Of a stretch of 64,000 nucleotides of DNA, positions 12,900 to 22,420 are shown piece after piece. Under the pieces are notes generated by a model that was not told the DNA's origin, searched no databases, and saw only the letters and a program-made list of their open reading frames with translations. The stretch is from Chaunax sp. Z400 (lineage: Eukaryota; Chordata; Actinopteri; Lophiiformes; Chaunacidae), in the NCBI GenBank assembly GCA_037577475.1, contig CM075188.1, positions 4,286,001 through 4,350,000 on the forward strand, read 5' to 3'. Every line of letters begins with the position of its first letter. The stretch's first letter is position 1. A program made the translations under genes and the position numbers.

Positions 12900-15800
12900 A
12901 AGATGTGAGCGAACGATCAATAGATATCCAGATGCTTATGTGAGCAGGTGATCAATAGAAATCCTAATGCTAATGTGAGCAGGTGATCCACAGAAATCCA
13001 GATGCTGATGCGAGCAAACGATCAATGGAAATCTAGATGCTGAGGTGAGCAGAAGATCCATTGAAATACAAATGCTGATGTGAACATGTGATCAATAGAA
13101 ATCCAGATGCTAATGTGAGCAGGTGATCCACAGAAATCCAGATGCTGATGCGAACAAACGATCAATAGAAATCTAGATGCTGATGTGAGCAGATGATCCG
13201 TAGAAATACAAACGCTGATTAGAGCAGGCGATCAATAGAAATACAAATGCTGATCTGGACATGTGATCCATACAAATACAAATGCTGATATGAGCGAACG
13301 ATCAATAGAAATCAAAATGCTGATGTGAGTGAATGATCAATAGAAATCCAGATGCTAATGTGAGCGAACGATCAATAGAAATACAAATGCTGATGTGAGC
13401 AGGCGATCCATAGAAATCCAGATGCTGATGTGAGCAGGTGATCCATAGAACTTGAAATGCTGATCTGAGCAGGTGATCAATAGATATCCAGATGCTAATG
13501 TGAGAAGGCAATCGATAGAAATAAGAAACGCTGATCTGAGAAGGTGATCCATAGAAATACAAATTCTGATGTGAACAGGTGATCCATAGAAATCCAGATG
13601 CTGATGCGAGCAAACGATCAATAGAAATCTAGATGCTGAGGTGAGCAGAAGATCCATTGAAATACAATTGCTGATGTGAACATGTGATCAATAGAAATCC
13701 AGATGCTAATGTGAGCAGGTGATCCACAGAAATCCAGATGCTGATGCGAGCAAACGATCAATAGAAATCTAGATGCTGATGTGAGCAGATGATCCGTAGA
13801 AATACAAACGCTGATTAGAGCAGGCGATCAAGAGAAATACAAATGCTGATCTGGACATGTGATCCATACAAATACAAATGCTGATATGAGCGAACGATCA
13901 ATAGAAATCAAAATGCTGATGTGAGTGAATGATCAATAGAAATCCAGATGCTAATGTGAGCAGGGTACCCACAGAAATCCAGCTGCTGATGTGAGCGAAC
14001 GATCAATAGAAATACAAATGCTGATGTGAGCAGGCAATCCATAGAAATCCAGATACTGATGTAAGGGAATGATCAATACAAATACAAATGCTGATGTGAG
14101 CAGGCGATCCATAGAAATCCAGATGCTGATGTGAGCAGGTGATCCATAGAACTTGAAATGCTGATCTGAGCAGGTGATCAATAGATATCCAGATGCTAAT
14201 GTGAGAAGGCGATCGATAGAAATAAGAAACGCTGATCTGAGAAGGTGATCCATAGAAATACAAATTCTGATGTGGACAGGTGATCCATAGAAATCCAGAT
14301 GCTGATGTGAGCAGATTATCCGTAGAAATCCAGATGCTGATGTGAGCAGATGATCCGTAGAAATCCAGATGCTGATGTGAGCAGGTGATCCATATAACTT
14401 GAAATGCTGATCTAAGCAGATGATCAATAGATATCCATATGCTAATGTGAGAAGGCGATCCATAGAAATAAGAAACGCTGATCAGAGCAGGCGATCCATA
14501 GAAATCTAGATGCTGAGGTGAGCAGAAGATCCATAGAAATACAAATGCTGATGTGAGCAGGTGATCCATAGAACTTGAAATGCTAATCTGCGCCGGTGAT
14601 CAATAGATATCCAGATGCTAATGTGAGAAGGCGATCGATAGAAATAAGAAACGCTGATCTGAGAAGGTGATCCATAGAAATACAAATGCTGAGTTTAGCA
14701 GAAGATCCATAGAAATACAAATGGTGATCTGAGCAGGCGATCAATAGAAATACAAATGCTGATCTGAAAATATGATCCATAGAAATACAAATGCTGAGTG
14801 AGCGAACGATCGATAGAATACAAATGCTGATGTGAGCGAACAATCAATAGATATCCAGATGCTGATGTGAGCAGACGATCCATATAAAAAAAAAACGCTG
14901 TTGTGATTAGGCAATCGATTGAAATAAAAAACGCTGATCTGAGCAGGCGATCAATAGAATTCCAGATGCTGATCCGAGCAGGTGATTCACAGAAATCCAA
15001 ATGCTAATGTGAGCAGGTGATCCATAGAAATCCAAATGAAGATGTGAGCGAACGATCAATAGATATCCAGATGCTTATGTGAGCAGGTGATCAATAGAAA
15101 TCCTAATGCTAATGTGAGCAGGTGATCCATAGAAATCCAGATGCTAATGCGAGCAAACGATCAATAGAAATCTAGATGCTGAGGTGAGCAGAAGATCCAT
15201 TGAAATACAAATGGTGATGTGAACATGTGATCCATAGAAATCCAGATGCTGATTCGAGCGAACAATCAATAGAAATAAAAATGCTGATGTGAGCAAACGA
15301 CCAATAGAAATACAAATGCTGAGTGAGCGAACGATCGATAGAATACAAATGCTGATGTGAGCGAACGATCAATAGAAATACAAATGCTGATGTGAGCAGG
15401 CAATCCATAGAAATCCAGATACTGATGTAAGGGAATGATCAATAGAAATACAAATGCTGATGTGAGCAGGCGATCCATAGAAATCCAGATGCTGATGTGA
15501 GCAGGTGATCCATAGAACTTGAAATGCTGATCTGAGCAGGTGATCAATAGATATCCAGATGCTAATGTGAGAAGGCGATCGATAGAAATAAGAAACGCTG
15601 ATCTGAGAAGGTGCTCCATAGAAATACAAATTCTGATGTGAACAGGTGATCAATAGAAATCCAGATGCTGATGTGAGCAGATTATCCGTAGAAATCCAGA
15701 TGCTGATGTGAGCAGTTGATCCGTAGAAATCCAGATGCTGATGTGAGCAGATCCATATAACTTGAAATGCTGATCTGAGCAGATGATCAATAGATATCCA

Positions 15801-17164
15801 TATGCTAATGTGAGAAGGCGATCGATAGAAATAAGAAATGCTGATCAGAGCAGGCGATCCATAGAAATCTAGATGCTGAGGTGAGCAGAAGATCCATAGA
15901 AATACAAATGCTGATGTGAGCAGGTGATCCATAGAACTTGAAATGCTGATCTGCGCCGGTGATCAATAGATATCCAGATGCTAATGTGAGAAGGCGATCG
16001 ATAGAAATAAGAAACGCTGATCTGAGAAGGTGATCCATAGAAATACAAATGCTGAGTTTAGCAGAAGATCCATAGAAATACAAATGGTGATCTGAGCAGG
16101 CGATCAATAGAAATACAAATGCTGATCTGAAATTATGATCCATAGAAATACAAATGCTGAGTGAGCGAACGATCGATAGAATACAAATGCTGATGTGAGC
16201 GAACGATCAATAGATATCCAGATGCTGATGTGAGCAGGCGATCCATATAAAAAAAAAACGCTGTTGTGATTAGGCAATCGATTGAAATAAAAAACGCAGA
16301 TCTGAGCAGGCGATCAGTAGAATTCCAGATGCTGATCCGAGCAGGTGATTCACAGAAATCCAAATGAAGATGTGAGCGAATGATCAATAGATATCCAGAT
16401 GCTTATGTGAGCAGGTGATCAATAGAAATCCTAATGCTAATGTGAGCAGGTGATCCATAGAAATCCAAATGAAGATGTGAGCGAATGATCAATAGATATC
16501 CAGATGCTTATGTGAGCAGGTGATCAATAGAAATCCTAATGCTAATGTGAGCAGGTGATCCATAGAAATCCAGATGCTGATGCGAGCAAACGATCAATAG
16601 AAATCTAGATGCTGAGGTGAGCAGAAGATCCATTGAAATACAAATGGTGATGTGAACATGTGATCCATAGAAATCCAGATGCTGATTCGAGCGAACAATC
16701 AATAGAAATAAAAATGCTGATCTGAGCAGGCGATCAATAGAAATACAAATGCTGATCTGAAAATGTCATCCATAGAAATACAAATGCTGATGTGAGCAAA
16801 CGACCAATAGAAATACAAATGCTGAGTGAGCGAACGATCGATAGAATACAAATGCTGATGTGAGCGAACGATCAATAGATATCCAGATGCTGATGTGAGC
16901 AGGCGATCGATTGAAATAAAAAACGCTGATCTGAGCAGGCGATCTATAGAATTCCGGATGCCTATTCGACCAGGTGATTCACAGAAATCCAAATGAAGAT
17001 GTGAGCGAACGATCAATAGATATCCAGATGCTTATGTGAGCAGGTGATCAATAGAAATCCTAATGCTAATGTGAGCAGGTGATCCACAGAAATCCAGATG
17101 CTGATGCGAGCAAACGATCAATAGAAATCTAGATGCTGAGGTGAGCAGAAGATCCATTGAAATA
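12900..17164 (+). repeat. HOR A, expanded and rearranged unit
   Basis: The A marker at 12900 is next met at 16996, giving a span of 4096 bp instead of 2660. A roughly 0.9-kb segment of the A unit appears twice inside it, at about 13950-14840 and 15270-16145, offset by about 1365 bp. Near 14388 the monomer preceding 'CATATAACTT' is full length (GCAGGTGATCC). The regular A units and the second internal copy (near 15750) have a 3-bp deletion there. This unit may thus retain the ancestral state. A-tract modules lie near 14885 and 16248. Confidence 0.8.
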
Positions 17165-18570
17165 CAAATGCTGATACGAGCCAACAATCAATAGAAATAC
17201 AAATGCTGATACGAGCAGGAGATCAATAGAAATACAAATGCTGATCTGAACATGTGATCATAGAAATACAAATGCTGATGTGAGCGAACGATCAATAGAA
17301 ATCAAAATGCTGTTGTGAGCAAATGATCAATAGAAAGCCAGATGCTAATGTAAGCAGGTAATCCACAGAAATCCACCTGCTGATGTGAGCGAACGATCAA
17401 TAGAAAGACAAATGCTGATGTGAGCAGGTGATCCATAGAACTTGAAATGCTGATCTTAGCAGGTGATCAATAGATATCCAGATGCTAATGTGAGAAGGCG
17501 ATCGATAGAAATAAGAAACGCTGATCTGAGAAGTTGATCCATAGAAATACAAATGCTGATGTGAACAGGGGATCCATAGAAATCCAGATGCAAATCGGAG
17601 CAGGCGATCCATAGAAATAAAAATGCTGATGTGAGCTAACGATTAATAGAAAACCAGATGCTGATGTGAGCGGGTGATCAATAGAAATACAAATACTGAT
17701 GTGAGCGAACGATCAATAGAAATACAAATGCTGGTGTGAGCAAACGATCAATAGATATCTAGATGCTGATGAGAGCAGGCGATCCATAGAAGAAAAAAAA
17801 AAAACGATGTTGTGATTAGGCAATTGATTGAAATAAAAAACGCTGATCTGAGCAGGCGATCTATAGAATTCCAGATGCTGATCCAAGCAGGTGATTCACA
17901 GAAATCCAAATACTAATGTGAGCAGGTGATCCATAGAAATCCAAATGAAGATGTGAGAGAGCGATCAATAGATATCCAGATGCATATGTGAGCAGGTGAT
18001 CAATAGAAATCCTACTGCTAATATGAGCAGGTGATCCACAGAAATCCAGATGCTGATGCGAGCAAACGATCAATAGAATTCTAGATGCTGAGGTGAGCAG
18101 AAGATCGATTGAAATACAAATGCTGATCTGAGCAGGCGATGAATAGAAATACAAATGCTGATCTGAAAATGTGATTCACAGAAATCCAGATGCTAATCTG
18201 GACATGTAATCCATAAAAACACAAATGCTGATGTGAGCGAACGATCAATAAAAACACAAATGCTGATGTGAGCGAACGATCAATAGAAATCAAAATGCTG
18301 ATGTGAGCGAACGATCAATAGAAATCCAGATACTGATGTGAGCAGGTGATCCATAGAAATCCAGATGCTGATGCGAGTGAACGATCAATAGAAATCTAGA
18401 TGCTGAGGTGAGCAGAAGATCCATAGAAATACAAATGCTGATGTGAGCAGGTGATCCATAGAACTTGAAATGCTGATCTGAGGCGGTGATCAATAGATAT
18501 CCAGATGCTAATGTGAGAAGGCGATCGATAGAAATAAGAAACGCTGATCTGAGAAGGTAAGCCATAAAAA
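17165..18570 (+). repeat. B module, copy 1 (no insert)
   Basis: This is the first appearance of B-type monomers: CATGTGATCATAG (a one-base-short monomer), GCTAACGATTAATAG, and an A-tract module near 17789 with the longest pure A run of this type (about 12). It matches 19627 onward at an offset of about 2460 bp. Unlike the later B copies it does not lead into a 1.0-kb insert. Instead it passes into C-type monomers near 18570. Confidence 0.75.
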
Positions 18571-19626
18571 TACAAATGCTGATGTGAGCGAACGATCCAT
18601 AGAAATCCAGATGCTGATGTGAGCAGGTGATCCATATAACTTGAAATGCTGATCTGAGCAGGTGATCAATAGATATCCATATGCTAATGTGAGAAGGCGA
18701 TCGATGGAAATAAGAAACGCTGATCGGATCAGGCGATCAATAGAAATACAAATGCTGATAGTGAGCAGATGATCCGTAGAAATCCAGATGCTGATGTGAG
18801 CTAACAATTAATGGAAAACCAGATGCTGATGTGAGCAGGTGATCAATAGAAATACAAATGCTGATGTGAGCGAACAAGCGATAGAAATACAAATGCTGAT
18901 GTGAGCAAAAGATCTATAGAAATACAAATGCCGAGTGAGCGAACGATCGATAGAAATACAAATGCTGATGTGAGCGAACGATCAATAGATATCCAGATGC
19001 TGATGTGAGCAGGCGATCCATATAAAAAAACAAAACGCTGTTGTGATTAGGCAATCGATTGAAATAAAAAACGCTGATCTGAGCAGGCGATCTATAAAAT
19101 TCCAGATGCTGATCCGAGCAGGTGATTCACAGAAATCCAAATGCTAATGTCAGCAGGAGATCCATAGAAATCCAAATGAAGATGTGAGAGAACGATCAAT
19201 AGATATACAGATGCTTATGTGAGCAGGTGATCAATAGAAAGCTTAATGCTAATGTGAGCAGGTGATCCATAGAAATCCAGATGCTGAGGCCAGCAAACGA
19301 TCAATAGAAATCTAGATGCTGAGGTGAGCAGAAGATCCATTGAAATACAAATGCTGATGTGAACATGTGATCAATAGAAATCCAGATGCTAATGTGAGCA
19401 GGTGATCCACAGAAATCCAGATGCTGATGCGAGCAAACGATCAATAGAAATCTAGATGCTGTGTGAGCAGATGATCCGTAGAAATACAAACGCTGATTAG
19501 AGCAGGCGATCAATAGAAATACAAATGCTGATCTGGACATGTGATCCACACGAATACAAATGCTGATGCGAGCAAACGATCAATAGAAATCTAGATGCTG
19601 ATGTGAGCAGATGATCCGTAGACATA
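18571..19626 (+). repeat. C-like segment followed by an A-like segment
   Basis: From about 18570 to 19320 the monomer order matches the C modules found after inserts I4-I8. Diagnostic pieces are the CGATCGATGGAAATAAG variant, CTGATAGTGAGCAG, GCTAACAATTAATGG, and an A-tract interrupted by a C near 19023. From about 19320 to 19626 it returns to A-type monomers (GATTAGAGCAGGCG, GGACATGTGATCC). It is an isolated C piece well upstream of the main C region, showing that modules have been shuffled. Confidence 0.7.
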
Positions 19627-21410
19627 CAAATGCTGATACGAGCCAACAATCAATAGAAATACAAATGCTGATACGAGCAGGCGATCAATAGAAATACAAA
19701 TGCTGATCTGAACATGTGATCATAGAAATACAAATGCTGATGTGAGCGAACGATCAATAGAAATCAAAATGCTGTTGTGAGCAAATGATCAATAGAAAGC
19801 CAGATGCTAATGTAAGCAGGTAATCCACAGAAATCCACCTGCTGATGTGAGCGAACGATCAATAGAAAGACAAATGCTGATGTGAGCAGGTGATCCATAG
19901 AACTTGAAATGCTGATCTGAGCAGGTGATCAATAGATATCCAGATGCTAATGTGAGAAGGCGATCGATAGAAATAAGAAACGCTGATCTGAGAAGTTGAT
20001 CCATAGAAATACAAATGCTGATGTGAACAGGGGATCCATAGAAATCCAGATGCAAATCGGAGCAGGCGATCCATAGATATAAAAATGCTGATGTGAGCTA
20101 ACGATTAATAGAAAACCAGATGCTGATGTGAGCGGGTGATCAATAGAAATACAAATACTGATGTGAGCGAACGATCAATAGAAATACAAATGCTGGTGTG
20201 AGCAAACGATCAATAGATATCTAGATGCTGATGAGAGCAGGCGATCCATAGAAGAAAAAAAAACGATGTTGTGATTAGGCAATCGATTGAAATAAAAAAC
20301 GCTGATCTGAGCAGGCGATCTATAGACTTCCAGATGCTGATCCAAGCAGGTGATTCACAGAAATCCAAATACTAATGTGAGCAGGTGATCCATAGAAATC
20401 CAAATGAAGATGTGAGAGAGCGATCAATAGATATCCAGATGCATATGTGAGCAGGTGATCAATAGAAATCCTACTGCTAATATGAGCAGGTGATCCACAG
20501 AAATCCAGATGCTGATGCGAGCAAACGATCAATAGAATTCTAGATGCTGAGGTGAGCAGAAGATCGATTGAAATACAAATGCTGATCTGAGCAGGCGATG
20601 AATAGAAATACAAATGCTGATCTGAAAATGTGATTCACAGAAATCCAGATGCTAATCTGGACATGTGATCCATAAAAACACAAATGCTGATGTGAGCGAA
20701 CGATCAATAGAAATCAAAATGCTGATGTGAGCGAACGATCAATAGAAATACAAATGCTGATGTGAGCGAACGATCAATAGATATCCAGATGCTGATGTGA
20801 GCAGGCGATCCATATAAAAAAAAACGCTGTTGGATTAGGCAATCGATTGAAATAAAAAACGCTGATCCGAGCAGGCGATCTTTAGAATTCCAGATGCTGA
20901 TCCGAGCAGGTGATTCACAGAAATCCAAATGAAGATGTGAGCGAACGATCAATAGATATCCAGATGCTTATGTGAGCAGGTGATCAATAGAAATCCATAT
21001 GCTAATGTGAGCAGGTGATCCATAGAAATCCAGATGCTGATGCGAGTGAACGATCAATAGAAATCTAGATGCTGAGGTGAGCAGAAGATCCATAGAAATA
21101 CAAATGCTGATGTGAGCAGGTGATCCATAGAACTTGAAATGCTGATCTGAGCCGGTGATCAATAGATATCCAGATGCTAATGTGAGAAGGCGATCGATAG
21201 AAATAAGAAACGCTGATCTGAGAAGGTAAGCCATAAAAATACAAATGCTGATGTGAGCGAACGATCAATAGAAATCAAGATGCTGATGTGAGCGAACAAT
21301 CAATAGAAATCCAGATAATGATGTGAGCGAACAATCCATAGAAATACAAATGCTGTTGCGAGAGATCCATAAAAGTAGAGACTGAGCGATCCATTGAAAT
21401 ACATTTGCTG
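19627..21410 (+). repeat. B module, copy 2, leading into insert I1
   Basis: It repeats 17165 onward at about 2460 bp offset and then runs on into insert I1. The last monomers before the insert (about 21340-21410) are visibly degenerate: the period breaks and the core motif survives only in part. The same degenerate lead-in precedes all eight inserts. Confidence 0.8.
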
Positions 21411-21716
21411 CAGCTAGCGAGCAAGCAATACACAGAAAAACAGCAGAAAACTGTGTTGTTGTGACTCTAAGCTAGCATACACACATACAGTATACTACGT
21501 TAGTACCCACTGTGTCCTGGACCCTGGTGCCCTTGTTACAACTTCTGTAGCGAGCCATCACTCCATAGTTTAAGTCTGTTGTGATGTGTCTCTTTGCCTG
21601 GAACAGAAAAAAAACTTCTGCTTTGGAAACGAATCTGCTGATTTGTTCATATACATACTGACAGTTGAGTTTTATATGCCTTCTAAATCAAAGTACAATG
21701 TGTGAAAGGGTGCGTA

Positions 21717-21734
21717 TGACGTCACGCCACGTCA
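21717..21734 (+). promoter_or_regulatory. CRE/ATF-type site plus half-site in insert I1
   Basis: TGACGTCA, the full palindromic cAMP-response element, lies at 21717-21724, and an ACGTCA half-site lies at 21729-21734. The full site is present in all eight inserts (26335, 31164, 35993, 46349, 51493, 57296 and 60588). The match is exact. Occupancy by CREB/ATF factors is inferred from known motif preference only. Confidence 0.6.
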
Positions 21735-21762
21735 TGAACACGCCAAGTAGCAACTGCAACAT

Positions 21763-21775
21763 AGCAACTGTTGCT
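21763..21775. promoter_or_regulatory. AGCAAC-T-GTTGCT inverted repeat in insert I1
   Basis: A perfect 6-bp inverted repeat surrounds a single central base. It overlaps a direct repeat of TAGCAACTG at 21748-21756 and 21762-21770. GCAAC/GTTGC half-sites resemble those bound by RFX-family factors, but the arrangement is not the standard X-box. The assignment is therefore only suggestive. It is conserved in all eight inserts. Confidence 0.35.
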
Positions 21776-21846
21776 AGGTACAGAATGCGTCCTTAGTTTC
21801 CATCCCTTCTGTTTTTGTGTCGTTGAGACTTCAATCTCCCTCACCC

Positions 21847-21853
21847 TGAGTCA
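21847..21853. promoter_or_regulatory. AP-1-type site TGAGTCA in insert I1
   Basis: An exact TGAGTCA heptamer sits between the CRE-type cluster and the ETS pair. It is retained in the other inserts. A heptamer alone is weak evidence, but its clustering with other promoter-type motifs raises its weight. Confidence 0.4.
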
Positions 21854-21914
21854 ATCGGCAGCCCCGATAGTTCATTTATCGCTGTTACGCTGCGGCTAAC
21901 GCTAACATCACATA

Positions 21915-21964
21915 ACTTCCGGTTATCCATTCAGAGTGGTTTTATTCTGAAAACACACTTCCGG
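21915..21964 (+). promoter_or_regulatory. Paired ETS-type sites ACTTCCGG in insert I1
   Basis: ACTTCCGG occurs at 21915-21922 and again at 21957-21964, 42 bp apart and in the same orientation. This octamer is typical of ETS-factor sites that lie close to transcription starts of animal housekeeping genes. Just upstream is a tandem GCTAAC GCTAAC (21895-21906). All eight inserts retain both sites. If the block is a promoter, initiation near 21920-21980 is the most likely position. Direction is not determined. Confidence 0.55.
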
Positions 21965-22238
21965 TATGTTCGTTCACGGAGTTTCGCAGCTCAATTAACA
22001 GCGACAGCAACATTTATCCTTTACCTTTAAACAACCGAAACTATTAAAATACATAACAAATAGCAAACACAACAGTAAATGAGATACTTATATTGGCATT
22101 CACGCTCAGTCCACTTGCAACAACCGTGTATAACTTAATACTTTAACTCAAATACGTGACGAGCTGCTGAACACATCTGAAAGAGTTCAACACTGCACTG
22201 TATGTTAACAGACTCAGTGCACAGATGGGACGGCGCAA

Positions 22239-22243
22239 CCAAT
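22239..22243 (+). promoter_or_regulatory. CCAAT pentamer in insert I1
   Basis: CCAAT lies in the context GCGCAACCAATAGG, close to but not a perfect NF-Y consensus. It is about 280 bp to the right of the ETS pair. It would be an upstream element for a minus-strand promoter but is oddly placed for a plus-strand one. It is conserved in the other copies. Confidence 0.3.
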
Positions 22244-22277
22244 AGGAATACAGCACTGAATGGGTCATTAAACAGCT

Positions 22278-22283
22278 AATAAA
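22278..22283 (+). terminator. AATAAA hexamer inside insert I1
   Basis: A canonical polyadenylation hexamer lies about 320 bp to the right of the second ETS-type site and is retained in all eight copies. Together with the promoter-like motifs it could end a short plus-strand transcript wholly inside the insert. No clear GU-rich downstream element is obvious, so this is a weak call. Confidence 0.25.
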
Positions 22284-22420
22284 ATAGAAAAGCGCTATTT
22301 AACAACAAGATTATCTTTGAGGCCTTTTCTACACTATAACTGTGGCTGAAGTTAAATCATTTTCAGCAATCTGAGGAGAAATTTTGACTATTTACACAGT
22401 GCCTTTGCTCAATTTTTTTG

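Larger units (their letters stand above)
21411..22420. repeat. 1.0-kb non-satellite insert, copy I1
   Basis: This 1010-bp block is measured between two fixed anchors, CAGCTAGCGA on the left and TTTTTTTG on the right. It is unlike the 35-bp monomer except in its first ~45 bp, which look like decayed monomers. It contains CRE-, ETS- and AP-1-type sites, a CCAAT pentamer and an AATAAA hexamer (annotated separately). I see no long open frame on either strand within it, no terminal inverted repeat, no poly-A tail and no flanking duplication. At the two diagnostic positions it has T at 21456 and C at 22324, matching I6-I8 and not I2-I5. It is likely a captured promoter-like segment, of unknown function. 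Confidence 0.93.

Noticed and set aside
21970..21990. CENP-B-box-like sequence around TTCGTTCACGG in the insert
   Set aside because: It does not match the required pattern: the fixed A and the CGGG are absent. The 35-bp monomer has no CENP-B box either.
22072..22140. Small plus-strand frame in the insert starting at the ATG near 22079
   Set aside because: It closes after about 19 codons and has no recognisable feature or strong start context. It is identical in the copies only because the whole block is.
21411..22420. The 1.0-kb insert as a transposable element
   Set aside because: I saw no terminal inverted repeats, target-site duplication, poly-A tail or transposase/reverse-transcriptase coding. 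All copies lie in the same satellite context, consistent with co-amplification after one capture. A genome-wide search could still overturn this.
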